From Nioella sp. MMSF_3534 (GTDB lineage Bacteria > Pseudomonadota > Alphaproteobacteria > Rhodobacterales > Rhodobacteraceae): DNA of 64,000 bases. Position 1 is the stretch's first letter; each line of letters opens with the position of its first letter. The translations under genes were made by a program, and so were the position numbers. The stretch spans positions 1-64,000 of the forward strand of contig NZ_JASHJX010000014.1 in the NCBI RefSeq assembly GCF_030732985.1. The letters run 5' to 3'. Positions 29,294-38,957 of the stretch are shown one piece after another. The notes under the pieces were generated by a model that made no database searches, was not told the origin of the DNA, and saw nothing but the letters and a program-made list of their open reading frames with translations.

Positions 29294-30460
29294 ATGACCC
29301 GACTGCCTTACGCCCTCGCCCTGTCGCTGTTGGCCAGCCCCGCCCTGGCCGGTCCACCGATTGAACAGCCCGCCCCCGCACCGGCCCCCACGGGGGCCAG
29401 CGGCGCGGCGACGATCTATGACTGCCAGATAGCCGGCCGCACGGAGCGGTTCGTGATCGCGGGTGGCGCGCTGGCCGAGGGGCCGGGCACGCTGAGCGTT
29501 CTGACCGAGGATGTCTATGTGGTGACCCGTGACGGCGTCACCTATCTGATCGACCCCACGGGGGTGCAGATTGACCAGGGTGTCGATGCGGGCAAATGGC
29601 CCTGCGTGGAAAGCGCATCGGCCCCGGCCCCCGCCGCGCCCGATGCCAGCCAGATGGCCCGGATCGTGGAGCTTGAGGCAGATGTGGCCAATCTGCAGGC
29701 CGCGCTCAGTGCCGCCAATGGCGAACGGGATGCGGCCATTGCCGCGCGCGAGGCGGCGCTTGCGGCAAGCGCTGAGGCAGAGGCCAGCAGTGCGGCGGCC
29801 TCCACTGCCGCGCAAACCGCGCTGAACGAGGCCGCGGCGCTTCAGACCCGCGCGGAAACGGCGGAAACCGCCGCGACCACGGCGATTGCCGCGCAGGCCG
29901 CTGCGGAGGCGCGTGTCGTGGAACTGGAGGCGGCGGCAGCGGCAAGTGCCGTGCAGATGGCAGAGGTCCAGACAAGCCTCGACCAGACCCTGGCGACTCT
30001 CGCCACCGCGAACGCACGGGTGGCGGAGCTGGAAGCTGCCGCGACAGCGGATGCGACCGAGATGGCCCAGATGCGGACCCTGCAAGGCCAGATGGCGGAA
30101 ACCCTGGCGGCGGCAGAGGCACGGGTGGCAGAGCTGGAGCAGGCCCTCGCCGCATCCATGGCCGCGCCCGAAGAGGACATGGAAGAGGACAGCGCTGATG
30201 ATGCCGAGGACATGACCGACGGATCGGATGAGGCTGCCGAGGATATGACCGACGACACCGGGTCTGACGACATGTCCGAGGATCACGGCGCAATGGAGGA
30301 TGCGGCGTTTGACGCCGATGCGGCGCTGCTGGCCATTGAGGCGGCGGAGCTCAGCCCGATCTCTCGCGCCGCTCTGACGGCCGCCGTGGAACAGGCGCGC
30401 AGTAATCCCGATCTGGTGGCAGAGGTCGTCACCCGGTTGCAAAATGCGCTTGGGGAATGA
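29294..30460 (+). CDS. Secreted alanine-rich coiled-coil protein of unknown function
   Basis: 388 residues. Signal peptide MTRLPYALALSLLASPALA, then a proline-rich linker and a small globular part (about 40-110; with two Cys at CQIAG and PCVES that could pair). A long Ala/Glu-rich coiled coil (about 115-285) follows, with recurring VAELEAAA-type heptads. Next is a very acidic stretch (EEDMEEDSADDAEDMTDGSD) and a short C-terminal helical part. No known domain recognised. Likely periplasmic. The AE-rich repetition resembles TolA- or envelope-type spacers, but no TM anchor is seen. It follows ppsA by 83 bp and a CGTCCGG hairpin (29231-29251). Confidence 0.75.
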   Translation: MTRLPYALALSLLASPALAGPPIEQPAPAPAPTGASGAATIYDCQIAGRTERFVIAGGALAEGPGTLSVLTEDVYVVTRDGVTYLIDPTGVQIDQGVDAGKWPCVESASAPAPAAPDASQMARIVELEADVANLQAALSAANGERDAAIAAREAALAASAEAEASSAAASTAAQTALNEAAALQTRAETAETAATTAIAAQAAAEARVVELEAAAAASAVQMAEVQTSLDQTLATLATANARVAELEAAATADATEMAQMRTLQGQMAETLAAAEARVAELEQALAASMAAPEEDMEEDSADDAEDMTDGSDEAAEDMTDDTGSDDMSEDHGAMEDAAFDADAALLAIEAAELSPISRAALTAAVEQARSNPDLVAEVVTRLQNALGE

Positions 30461-30468
30461 AGGCAAGC

Positions 30469-30495
30469 GGGCCGGGGTCATCCCCCGGCCCCTTT
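30469..30495. terminator. Bidirectional terminator between convergent genes
   Basis: GGGCCGGGG (30469-30477) pairs perfectly with CCCCGGCCC (30483-30491), loop TCATC, followed by CTTTC. It fills the 39-bp gap between the coiled-coil gene and the 5-oxoprolinase gene that converge here, and so probably ends both transcripts. Confidence 0.7.
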
Positions 30496-30499
30496 CGTG

Positions 30500-33400
30500 T
30501 CAGGCGCGACCGTAACCGCCCCCGCCGGGGGTCTGCATGAGGAAGATGTCACCGATCTGCATCTGGGCCTGATCATTGCCCGCCAGCAGGTCAACCCGAC
30601 CATCAGCCCGTTCCACCGCGTTGCGGCCACAATTCCCCGGTTCGCCCTCATGGGTTCCATGCGGCGGCACCTGCCGGTGCGAGGACAGGACCGTCACCGT
30701 CATCTCCTCCAGAAACCGCAGCCGCCGGGTGATGCCATTGCCCCCCTGCCAGCGGCCCGCGCCGCCTGATCCCTGACGGATCGAGAACTCCTCGACCCGG
30801 ACGGGGAAACGGTTTTCCAGCACCTCGGGGTCGGTCATGCGGGTGTTGGTCATGTGGCTGTGCACGGCGCTGGCCCCGTCAAATCCTTCCCCCGCGCCGG
30901 TCCCGCCACAGATGGTTTCGTAGTTCTGGAACCGGTCATTGCCATAGACGAAGTTGTTCATCGTCCCCTGACTGCCCGCGATCACCCCAAGCGCGCCATA
31001 AAGCGCGTCGGCGATGGACTGGCTGACCTCGGTATTGCCCGAGATCACGGCAGCAGGCGGGCGCGGGTTGATCATGCTGCCTTCCGGAACCCGGATTTCG
31101 ATGGGTTTCAGGCAGCCCTCGTTCATCGGGATGTCGGCCCCCACAAGCGTGCGGAAGACGTAGAGCACCACCGCCCGGCAAATCGACAGCGGTGCGTTGT
31201 AGTTCAGCCGGTCTTGCGGGGACGTGCCGGTGAAATCCACCACCGCGCTGCGGCCCGCGTGATCCACGGTGATCGCCACCTCGATCTTCGCGCCGCTATC
31301 CATCTTGTAGGTGAACCGGCTGTCCTTCAGCACGTCGAGCACGCGGCGCACGCTTTCCTCCGCGTTGTCCTGCACATGGCCCATATAGGCCTGCACGACG
31401 GGCAGTCCGAATTGCCGGGTGATCTTCTGCAACTCCGCCACGCCGGTGGCATTGGCCGCGATCTGCGCGGCGAGGTCGGCCATGTTTTCCTCGATATTGC
31501 GGCAGGGGTAGGGGCCGGAGGCCAGAAGGGCGCGCGTCTCGACCTCGCGCAACTGGCCCTGATCGACCAGCAGGACATTGTCGATCAGAACGCCCTCTTC
31601 CTCGATATGGGCGCTATCCGGCGGGGCAGAGCCGGGCGTCTTGCCGCCGATATCGGCGTGATGCCCGCGAGAGGCGGTGAGGAAGATGATCTTCTCTCCC
31701 GCCTCATCAAAGACAGGCGTGATGACGGTCACATCCGGCAGATGGGTGCCGCCGTTGAAGGGGTTGTTCATCATGAAGACGTCGCCGGGGCGGATTTGGC
31801 CCGCGTTCTCCCGCAACACGGTGCGGACGCTTTCGCTCATCGACCCCAGATGCACGGGGACATGCGGGGCGTTGGCCACGAGGTCACCAGCCGCATCGAA
31901 GATCGCGCAGGAAAAATCATAGCGTTCCTTGATGTTGACCGAATAGGCGGTGTTGGCCAGCGTCGCGCCCATCTGGTCGGCGATGGACATGAAGAGGTTG
32001 TTGAAGACCTCCAGCATCACCGGATCGACGGATGTCCCAATGGCCTCCTGCCGGTCCAGCGCCACCACCCGGCGCAGCACCATCGCGCCACCGGCCAGCC
32101 CCTCGGCCTGCCAGCCCGGTTCCACAACATTGGTGCCGGTCGGATCGACGATGATGGCGGGGCCAGTCTGGGTGTCGCCCGCGCGCAGAGTGGCGCGGTC
32201 GATCAGCGGAACGTCGCGCCAGCCACCTTCGCAATACATGCGGGCGCTGTCCTGTTGTGCGGGTGGGTCATTGGCGTCCGGCAGGGTCACCGCTTCACCG
32301 GTTTCGCCCACGGCCTCGGCGGTCAGTAGGTCGATGATCAGACCGTCATAATCCGGCACGAAGCCGAAGCGCTGCTGATGCGCCGCGTCGAACCCCTCGC
32401 GCATATCCTGCACCGGGCCGAACGGCACGGGCAGGGTCTGATGTGAACCGGGCGTGCGGATATGGGCGGTTTCGATCAGGGAGATGCGGTCTGCCGGGAT
32501 GCCCTGCCGCGCAACCTCGTCCCGCGCATCCGCGCCGATCCGGTCGAGGGCCTGCCGCGCGTCTTTGGCATCTGACAGGGGCCGCGCCAGCTGATGTTCC
32601 CGGATCGCCCGGATATCGGCCAGCCCCATGCCAAAGGCCGACAGGACACCCGCGAAGGGGTGAATGTAGATGCTCTCCATCCCCAGCACATCCGCCACCT
32701 GGCAGGCATGCTGCCCGCCCGCGCCGCCGAAGCAGTTCATCGTGTAGCGGGTCACGTCATAGCCACGCTGAACGCTGATCTTCTTGATCGCGTTGGCCAT
32801 GTTTTCGACAGCAATCCGCAGGAAACCCTCGGCCAGTTCTTCAGGGCTTTTCGGGGTCTCGCCGGTTTCCGAGGCGATCTGCGCGGCCATGGCTTGGAAC
32901 CCCTCGCGGGCGGCCTCCACATCCAGCGGTTCATCGCCACCGGGGCCAAAAACGGAAGGAAAGCGGTCGGGCTGGATCTTGCCAAGCACCACGTTGCAAT
33001 CGGTCACGGCCAGCGGCCCGCCTCGCCGGTAGGAGGCGGGGCCGGGATTGGCCCCGGCGCTTTCGGGGCCGACCTGCATGCGGCCCTGCGCGAAAGAGAG
33101 GATCGAGCCGCCCCCTGCGGCAACCGTATGAATGCTCATCATCGGGGCGCGCATTCGGACGCCAGCCACCTCGGTCTCGAAGGACCGCTCATAGTCACCC
33201 GCGTAGTGGCAGACATCGGTTGATGTCCCGCCCATGTCGAAGCCAATCAGCTTGTCGAACCCGGCCTCCTCCGCCGTGCGGACCATGCCGACGACGCCGC
33301 CCGCAGGGCCCGACAGGATCGCGTCCTTGCCCTGGAAGAGCCGCGCATCCGTCAACCCGCCGTTGGATTGCATGAACATCAGCGACCGGCAGCCGCCCTC

Positions 33401-34090
33401 AGCAGCCCCTAGCGCATCGCTGACCTGTTGCACGTAACGTCGCAGAATGGGCGACAGATAGGCGTCAACGACCGTTGTATCGCCGCGCGACACCAGCTTG
33501 ATCAGCGGGCTGACATCGTGGGAGAGCGAGACCTGTGTGAACCCCGCCGCGCGGGCCATGGCGCCGATCTGGCGTTCATGATCCGGGAAGCGATAGCCAT
33601 GCATCAGGGCCACGGCAACGGAGCGATAGCCCTCGGCATGGGCATCGCGCAGCGCGGCCTCGACCGAGGCGGTGTCGAGCGGGGTGATCACCTCGCCTGC
33701 TGCCGATATGCGTTCACCCACCTCGACGGCTTCTTCGTACAGCAGTTCCGGCAACTCGATCTTCAGATCAAACAGGCGCGGGCGGTTCTGGTAGCCGATG
33801 CGCAAGAGATCCTTCATCCCTTCGGTGATCAACAGCAGCGTCCGATCGCCCTTGCGTTCCAGAAGCGCGTTGGTGGCCACGGTGGTGCCCATCTTGACCG
33901 CATCAATCGCGCCTTCGGGGATAGCGGTTTCAGCCCCAAGCCCCATCAGCTCGCGAATGCCCTGCACGGCTGCATCCCGGTAGCGCTCGGGGTTCTCGGA
34001 CAGCAATTTATGCGTGACCAACCCGCCCTCTGGCGTGCGCGCGACGATATCGGTGAAGGTGCCGCCACGGTCGACCCAGAATTGCCACAT
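30500..34090 (-). CDS. 5-oxoprolinase (ATP-hydrolysing), fused HyuA-HyuB type
   Basis: 1196-residue single-chain enzyme of the eukaryotic-type 5-oxoprolinase family, hydrolysing 5-oxoproline to glutamate with ATP. The HyuA half (about 1-680) starts with [15 protein letters not shown] and has [18 protein letters not shown] and [12 protein letters not shown], the segment that distinguishes oxoprolinases from hydantoinases, plus the ATPase motif [11 protein letters not shown]. The HyuB half (about 690-1196) begins near [18 protein letters not shown] and ends with [16 protein letters not shown] and GGGGYGRA. Last gene of the operon LysR / cyclase / TRAP transporter; GAGGAG precedes its ATG. The link to a D-glutamate-cyclase-family gene strongly supports a 5-oxoproline substrate. 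Confidence 0.88.
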   Translation of the reverse strand: MWQFWVDRGGTFTDIVARTPEGGLVTHKLLSENPERYRDAAVQGIRELMGLGAETAIPEGAIDAVKMGTTVATNALLERKGDRTLLLITEGMKDLLRIGYQNRPRLFDLKIELPELLYEEAVEVGERISAAGEVITPLDTASVEAALRDAHAEGYRSVAVALMHGYRFPDHERQIGAMARAAGFTQVSLSHDVSPLIKLVSRGDTTVVDAYLSPILRRYVQQVSDALGAAEGGCRSLMFMQSNGGLTDARLFQGKDAILSGPAGGVVGMVRTAEEAGFDKLIGFDMGGTSTDVCHYAGDYERSFETEVAGVRMRAPMMSIHTVAAGGGSILSFAQGRMQVGPESAGANPGPASYRRGGPLAVTDCNVVLGKIQPDRFPSVFGPGGDEPLDVEAAREGFQAMAAQIASETGETPKSPEELAEGFLRIAVENMANAIKKISVQRGYDVTRYTMNCFGGAGGQHACQVADVLGMESIYIHPFAGVLSAFGMGLADIRAIREHQLARPLSDAKDARQALDRIGADARDEVARQGIPADRISLIETAHIRTPGSHQTLPVPFGPVQDMREGFDAAHQQRFGFVPDYDGLIIDLLTAEAVGETGEAVTLPDANDPPAQQDSARMYCEGGWRDVPLIDRATLRAGDTQTGPAIIVDPTGTNVVEPGWQAEGLAGGAMVLRRVVALDRQEAIGTSVDPVMLEVFNNLFMSIADQMGATLANTAYSVNIKERYDFSCAIFDAAGDLVANAPHVPVHLGSMSESVRTVLRENAGQIRPGDVFMMNNPFNGGTHLPDVTVITPVFDEAGEKIIFLTASRGHHADIGGKTPGSAPPDSAHIEEEGVLIDNVLLVDQGQLREVETRALLASGPYPCRNIEENMADLAAQIAANATGVAELQKITRQFGLPVVQAYMGHVQDNAEESVRRVLDVLKDSRFTYKMDSGAKIEVAITVDHAGRSAVVDFTGTSPQDRLNYNAPLSICRAVVLYVFRTLVGADIPMNEGCLKPIEIRVPEGSMINPRPPAAVISGNTEVSQSIADALYGALGVIAGSQGTMNNFVYGNDRFQNYETICGGTGAGEGFDGASAVHSHMTNTRMTDPEVLENRFPVRVEEFSIRQGSGGAGRWQGGNGITRRLRFLEEMTVTVLSSHRQVPPHGTHEGEPGNCGRNAVERADGRVDLLAGNDQAQMQIGDIFLMQTPGGGGYGRA

Positions 34091-34155
34091 GAGACAGATC
34101 TCCTCTGTTTGCCAGGGTGTGCCCGGCAGCGTTTTTCGTCAGAAAGGGAAGGGGG

Positions 34156-35439
34156 TTATTGCAGGACGGCCGGCAGCCAGAGCGCGATACCGGGGATCGC
34201 AATCAGCGCCGCGACCATGGCCAGCATCGCCAGCACGTAAGGGATCGCGCCCAACATGACCTCGCTCATCTTCCCCGATTTTCGCGCGCCCTGCACCACA
34301 TAAAGGTTGAGGCCAACGGGCGGGGTGATCAGCGCCATTTCGATAAGCACGATCATCAGGATGCCGAACCAGATCGGGTCATAGCCTTGTGCCACTACCA
34401 GGGGCACGATGATCGGGATCGTCACCACCATCAGCGACAGGGTTTCGATGAAGAAGCCAAGCACGATGTAGATGCAGACCACGACTAGGATGGTCATCAG
34501 CGGCGACAGGCCGAGCCCGTCGAGGAAGCCCGAGAGTTCCGCCCCAAGACCTGCCGAGGCCAGCGTGAAGTTCAGGAAGGACGCGCCGATGACCACGAGC
34601 ATGATCATCGAGGTGATCTTGACGGTGCCCATGACCGCCTCTGCCAGCATGCCGATGGTCACGCGGCTGAAGATCGACGCGATCAGCAGTGCCCCGGCCA
34701 CGCCCACGGCGGCGGCCTCGGTCGGGGTGGCCCAGCCTTTGTAGATCGAGCCGATGATGATGGTGAAGAGCAGCACGATGGGAATGAGTTGCAGCAGCGC
34801 CCGCATCATCTCTGGCAAGGGGAAGACCCGGCGCTGGCCGCCCAGATCGGGCCGGATCGCGCAGATGATGGCGGTGATCGCCAGGAACCCGAGCGCCAGC
34901 AGGATACCGGGCATCAGCCCCGCAAGGAAAAGCTGCGGGATCGAGGTTTGCGTCAGGAAGCCATAGACAATGAGGTTGATCGACGGCGGGATCATGATGC
35001 CAAGCGTGCCGCCTGCGGCAATGGCGCCAGAGAAGAGCTTGGGGTCATATCCCAGTTTCTCTGCTTGCGGCATGGCGACGGTGGCCACGGTCGCGGCGGT
35101 GGCAACAGAGGAGCCTGACGTGGCCGAGAACATGGTGGCCGTCGCCACATTCGCATGGACCAGACCGCCCGGCATCCACGACACCCACCGGTCCAGCGCT
35201 GCATAGGTGCGGGCCGCAATCCCGCTGCGCACGAGGATTTCGCCAAGCAGCACGAAGAACGGAATGGCAATGAGTGTGGCGTTGTTCGAAGTGGACCAGA
35301 CAAGGTTGCCAAGCCCGCGCATCAGCGGGAAGGGGCTGAAGAAAACGTCAGTGCCAAAACCCAACAGGAACAGGACGATACCCACGGGGATCGACAGCGA
35401 CAGCATGGCCAGCAGGCCGATGGAGACATAGGTGATCAC
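34156..35439 (-). CDS. TRAP transporter large permease (DctM family)
   Basis: 427-residue inner-membrane protein with about 12 hydrophobic segments. DctM hallmarks are PFFVLLGEILVRSGIAART, ATSGSSVATAATVATVAMPQ and GIMIPPSINLIVYGF. Start is GTG at 35439, overlapping the DctQ stop (GTGA). A longer in-frame extension lies over the dctQ gene and is only a shadow. Works with the small permease and the periplasmic receptor encoded upstream to bring in an organic acid with sodium. Confidence 0.92.
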   Translation of the reverse strand: MITYVSIGLLAMLSLSIPVGIVLFLLGFGTDVFFSPFPLMRGLGNLVWSTSNNATLIAIPFFVLLGEILVRSGIAARTYAALDRWVSWMPGGLVHANVATATMFSATSGSSVATAATVATVAMPQAEKLGYDPKLFSGAIAAGGTLGIMIPPSINLIVYGFLTQTSIPQLFLAGLMPGILLALGFLAITAIICAIRPDLGGQRRVFPLPEMMRALLQLIPIVLLFTIIIGSIYKGWATPTEAAAVGVAGALLIASIFSRVTIGMLAEAVMGTVKITSMIMLVVIGASFLNFTLASAGLGAELSGFLDGLGLSPLMTILVVVCIYIVLGFFIETLSLMVVTIPIIVPLVVAQGYDPIWFGILMIVLIEMALITPPVGLNLYVVQGARKSGKMSEVMLGAIPYVLAMLAMVAALIAIPGIALWLPAVLQ

Positions 35440-35984
35440 AGCACTGCCTCCTCTTCGCCAAACGCCCCGATGGCGGCCTCGGATTGGCTGAATTCTCCTT
35501 TGGCGACCAGCAGCAGGGCGGCGAGGAAAGTCAGCCAGGACACGATGGCGAACCAGACCCATCCGGCGAACCACGGCCCCTGAACCAGCCAGAGCGGCGT
35601 TTCCAGCGGCGTGTTTGCGCGGGACATGTTGGCTATGGACCGGTCCAGAACAGGCCAGCAGCGGAAGGCGATCAGCGTCACGGTGCCCGCCATGGTCAGC
35701 ATGGCGAAGAGGTCGAACAGGGACCGACCAAGGGCCCCCACGCGCCCCCGGAGGATGTCGATGCGGACATGGGCCAGTTCCAGCAGGGCATAGCCCATCC
35801 CCCAGGACGTCACGATGGCCATGACATATCCGCTGATTTCGTCGGTGCCGCCGAAGGACGCCCCCAATTTGCGCAAGCCCACATCCAGCAGCACGAAAAC
35901 CGCGCAGAGGAACAGCACAAGGCCGATTGCCATGGCCACCCAACGGTTGAGGCGGCGCAGGAGGGAGAGAATGGACTGGGCCAT
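35436..35984 (-). CDS. TRAP transporter small permease (DctQ family)
   Basis: 182 residues with four predicted TM segments (about 12-34, 48-68, 90-110, 130-155) and the DctQ pattern GLRKLGASFGGTDEISGYVMA and LELAHVRIDIL. AAGGAGC precedes its ATG. Its stop overlaps the DctM start, the usual arrangement. Confidence 0.9.
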   Translation of the reverse strand: MAQSILSLLRRLNRWVAMAIGLVLFLCAVFVLLDVGLRKLGASFGGTDEISGYVMAIVTSWGMGYALLELAHVRIDILRGRVGALGRSLFDLFAMLTMAGTVTLIAFRCWPVLDRSIANMSRANTPLETPLWLVQGPWFAGWVWFAIVSWLTFLAALLLVAKGEFSQSEAAIGAFGEEEAVL

Positions 35985-36013
35985 TTTGGGGGCGCTCCTT
36001 CAGCGGTCCGGGG

Positions 36014-37048
36014 TCAGTTGACGGGAACCGTCACGCCAACGGTTGCGCCGACACTTTCGTTCCAGCGGGTTGCCCATTCACTGCCCGCGCGCTCGGCCCA
36101 ATCGGGCAGCACTTCGCTGACAAGGATGTCACGGGCACGGTCGAAATCGGCCTCCGAGACCTCGACAAGGATCATGTCGCGCGCCTCGCCCGCCGGGCAC
36201 TCGCCATTGCCGGTCAGGCAGGCGATGTCGTTGACCAGCGCATCCTGCGCGACGGCCCAAGCCGGGTCTTCGAAACCGGTGGCAATCTCGGCCTCGATCA
36301 GCGCCTGAGTGTCGGCATCCATCGCGTTCCAGCGGTCGAGGTTGATCGCGGTCACGACGGAATCCCAGCCACCAAGCGGAATGGGCAGCAGATGGGTGGA
36401 CACCTCCCACCAGCCGGCGGAATAGCCGGAACCCGCGCCCGTTACGGCACAATCCACGACACCGCGCTGCAACGCGCCGGGCACTTCAGAGAAGGAGACG
36501 TTCACGCCTTCCGCGCCAAGCGCCTCAAGAAATTTCGCGGTCATCCGGCCAGAGGCACGGATTTGAAGACCGGCGAGGTCATCGAGGCTGTTAATCTCGG
36601 CATTGCAGAACACGACCTGCGGCGGATAGGGGGCGATGGCCAGCACGTGGCTGTTGAAACGGGTGTTGTAGATATCCTCGACCATGGGGCGGGCCGCATC
36701 GACCATGGCGCGGGCCTCGTCAGCGGTCATGGCCAGCAGCGGCACGTCCAGACCTTCCAGCTCCGGCGCGTCGGCAACGGCGTAGTCGGCCACGGTCATC
36801 GCCACGTCATAGACCCCGTCCCCAAGCAGGCGATAGACGTCGCCCACGCCCAGGTTCATCTGGTTATGGGTGGTCAGGGCCACGTTGATCTCTCCCCCGG
36901 ATGCAGCGGGAAGGGTTTCGGTCCAAAAGGGCGCTTCGAACTGGTTGTGCAGCGGCAGGCTGGACCAGCTGCCCACGACCGACAGATCCTCGGCCAGGGC
37001 CGGGGACGCGGCCAGAACGGCGGCGGTGATGGCGATTGTCTTTTTCAT
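36014..37048 (-). CDS. TRAP transporter periplasmic receptor (DctP family)
   Basis: 344 residues with a Sec signal (MKKTIAITAAVLAASPALA). DctP-type core LQIRASGRMTAKFLEALGAEGV with the conserved carboxylate-binding Arg near 168, and FSEVPGALQRGVVDCAV. Two Cys near the C-terminus (IACLTGNGECPAG) probably form a disulphide. A DctP subfamily that binds pyroglutamate (5-oxoproline) is known from Bordetella; the neighbouring 5-oxoprolinase makes a similar ligand, or D-glutamate, plausible here (inference). Confidence 0.9.
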   Translation of the reverse strand: MKKTIAITAAVLAASPALAEDLSVVGSWSSLPLHNQFEAPFWTETLPAASGGEINVALTTHNQMNLGVGDVYRLLGDGVYDVAMTVADYAVADAPELEGLDVPLLAMTADEARAMVDAARPMVEDIYNTRFNSHVLAIAPYPPQVVFCNAEINSLDDLAGLQIRASGRMTAKFLEALGAEGVNVSFSEVPGALQRGVVDCAVTGAGSGYSAGWWEVSTHLLPIPLGGWDSVVTAINLDRWNAMDADTQALIEAEIATGFEDPAWAVAQDALVNDIACLTGNGECPAGEARDMILVEVSEADFDRARDILVSEVLPDWAERAGSEWATRWNESVGATVGVTVPVN

Positions 37049-37069
37049 CTCGTCTCTCCTTGTTGGATG

Positions 37070-37897
37070 TTAGCTTTTTGATTGTGTTTGTGAAATCACC
37101 GGGAATTCCGCGTCGTCGGGCACATCGGTGATCAGCATGTGGCCCGGTTTGTGGGTGATGCAGAGCGGCAGCTTCGCGCGGGTGACGGCCACTTGCGGGG
37201 TCACGCCACAGGCCCAGAAGGTGGGGATATGGCCCGGCGGCACCGGGACAGGATCGCCCCATTCCGGGCGGGTCACGTCCGCGATGCCGATCTTCGCCGG
37301 ATCGCCCCAATGGACCGGCGCGCCATGGCCGAGCGGGTAGCGACCGGACACTTCGATGGCCAGCGCCAACTGATCCTCCGGGATCGCGCGCATACTGACC
37401 ACCATGGCCCCGCCGAACGGCCCGGCGGGCACGGTTTGAACGGAGGAACGGAACATCGGTACGGTGCGGTCATTGTCGATATGCCACATGGCGATGCCCT
37501 CGGCCTGCAGCGCCTGTTCAAAGGTGAAGGAACAGCCGAGCGCGAAGCCAACCAGGTCATCGGTCCAGATATCCGAGATATCGGTGGCGGACCCGCTGAG
37601 TTGCCCGTTGCGATAGATGTTATAGGCGGGAACATCCGTCCGAAGATCCAGATCATGGCCGAGCGTTGTCAGCATCGGATTGCCGGTGTCGGAGACGCCC
37701 ACCAGAGGGCAGGGCTTGGGATTGCGCTGGCAGAAGCGCATGAAATCGAGCGCATAGGTCTTCGGCATGATCGCAAGGTTGGCCTGAAGATACCCACCCC
37801 CCAGACCAGCCGTATGGGAGGCATAGTCGCCCGCCCGGATCGCGGCCCGAACCTCCGGCAGGGGTTTGTGTTTCAGCAGGCCATGAGTCGTGTTCAA
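37070..37897 (-). CDS. D-glutamate cyclase-family protein (DUF1445, putative hydro-lyase)
   Basis: 275 residues, matching the YcsI/DUF1445 family, about 265 long: DYASHTAGLGGGYLQANLAI, VGVSDTGNP, TDDLVGFALGCSFTFEQAL and CGVTPQVAV...ITHKPGHMLITD. The mammalian member converts D-glutamate to 5-oxo-D-proline. In Bacillus subtilis the homologue lies in the operon of the unrelated PxpABC 5-oxoprolinase; here it sits with an ATP-type oxoprolinase. Start is TTG at 37897 with a GGAGGA site at good spacing; the next in-frame ATG would cut 43 conserved residues. Confidence 0.85.
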   Translation of the reverse strand: MNTTHGLLKHKPLPEVRAAIRAGDYASHTAGLGGGYLQANLAIMPKTYALDFMRFCQRNPKPCPLVGVSDTGNPMLTTLGHDLDLRTDVPAYNIYRNGQLSGSATDISDIWTDDLVGFALGCSFTFEQALQAEGIAMWHIDNDRTVPMFRSSVQTVPAGPFGGAMVVSMRAIPEDQLALAIEVSGRYPLGHGAPVHWGDPAKIGIADVTRPEWGDPVPVPPGHIPTFWACGVTPQVAVTRAKLPLCITHKPGHMLITDVPDDAEFPVISQTQSKS

Positions 37898-37987
37898 GGT
37901 CGGGTCCTCCGGTTGGGAGGAGTATCGAAAGCCAGTCCGATAAGATCAAATTGAATGATTTTTGAAATAGTGATTATAAAATTTTAT
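37898..37987 (-). promoter_or_regulatory. AT-rich control region before the cyclase-TRAP-oxoprolinase operon
   Basis: Ninety bases between the LysR stop and the cyclase start, strikingly AT-rich in its distal half in an otherwise GC-rich window. ATAAAATTTTAT (37976-37987) is a perfect 12-bp palindrome just after the LysR stop, and TCAAATTGA (37946-37954) is a second symmetric element. Both fit binding by the LysR-type regulator encoded immediately upstream and a promoter for the operon. Confidence 0.5.
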
Positions 37988-38880
37988 CACCCTGCAAAGT
38001 CCCGCGCCACGTTCTGCGCGATATGGGCGGCGGTTTCGACGATGTGGCTTTTGGGATCGCCAAGGAATGACGCGGAAAAGCGCAAGGGGCTTGGCACCCA
38101 ACCGGGGTCGAACTCCCTTATGCGACCCGCATTGACCATTGGCGCCCCAAGCGTGCGAGGCAGGGCGGCAACGCCCAGACCGGCCTCGACCAACCGGAAA
38201 CAGGCCGACAAGGACGAGGAGGGAAAGGTCGAAACCTGCGGTCCGACCCGCGCGGCCAGTTCCGCCTTCAACTCCCGGAAGGGGCGGGTGTTGCGGGCAT
38301 AGGTGATCACCGGTTTCAGCAGGAACCCGGCGGGACCTTCGGGGGGATCATCGGCCCCCGAAGCACAATACCACGCAAGGTCGAAAACGGGCAGGTCCAC
38401 GTTGTCGACGGAGTATTCCGAGATCGGGCCAAGCAGGATGGCAAGGTCGATCTCGCGGTTCAGCAGGTCGGCGCGCAGGTTCATCGAGATATCCACGTTG
38501 ATCTCGATATCGAGCGTCGGATAGCGATGGTGCAGGGCGGCCACGAATTCCGGCAGCCAGCATTGGGCGATGGTTTCAGACACGCCAAGGCGCAAGTGGC
38601 CTTCGACGCCCGCCGGGTCCATCACGTCGCGGCCCACCCGTTCGGCCAGTTGCTCCATCTGTTCGGCATATTGCACCAGCAGATCACCGCGCTTGGTCAG
38701 GCGAACGCCATTGGCGGTGCGCTCGAACAGTTCGGCCCCGAGCGAGGCTTCGAGGTTCTTGATCCGCGTCGTGACCGCCGGTTGGGTGATGTTCAGAACC
38801 TCGGCCGCCTTGCGGATGCCCCCCATGCGCACGACGGCGAGGAAGGTGTGCAGCTGGTCGAGGTTCAGTCGGGCTTTCAT
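37987..38880 (-). CDS. LysR-family regulator of the D-glutamate/5-oxoproline operon
   Basis: 297 residues. N-terminal winged HTH (about 5-65; LHTFLAVVRMGGIRKAAEVL, ITQPAVTTRIKNLEASLG) and a LysR substrate-binding domain (about 90-295). ATG at 38880 is preferred to 38895 because AGGCAAG precedes it. It precedes the cyclase, TRAP and oxoprolinase genes on the same strand. The intergenic palindromes suggest it controls them, but it is not divergent as most LysR genes are. Confidence 0.88.
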   Translation of the reverse strand: MKARLNLDQLHTFLAVVRMGGIRKAAEVLNITQPAVTTRIKNLEASLGAELFERTANGVRLTKRGDLLVQYAEQMEQLAERVGRDVMDPAGVEGHLRLGVSETIAQCWLPEFVAALHHRYPTLDIEINVDISMNLRADLLNREIDLAILLGPISEYSVDNVDLPVFDLAWYCASGADDPPEGPAGFLLKPVITYARNTRPFRELKAELAARVGPQVSTFPSSSLSACFRLVEAGLGVAALPRTLGAPMVNAGRIREFDPGWVPSPLRFSASFLGDPKSHIVETAAHIAQNVARDFAG

Positions 38881-38901
38881 CGCGCTTGCCTGCATGGGGC
38901 C

Positions 38902-38935
38902 GGGGGGTGGCCCGACCCTAAGGCCGGGTCCCCCC
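38902..38935 (-). other. GC-rich hairpin after the DUF3726 gene
   Basis: Imperfect stem of GGGGGG and CCCCCC with inner CCCG/CGGG pairing, between the DUF3726 stop (38958) and the LysR start (38880). No T-run follows, so it may slow or end transcription of the upstream operon only with Rho. Confidence 0.35.
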
Positions 38936-38957
38936 GCTTGGCAATGCAAGGCGCGCG

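Noticed and set aside
34156-35943. Long form of the DctM permease
   Set aside because: The extra 168 residues are antisense-like shadow over dctQ; the GTG at 35439 overlapping the dctQ stop is the real start.
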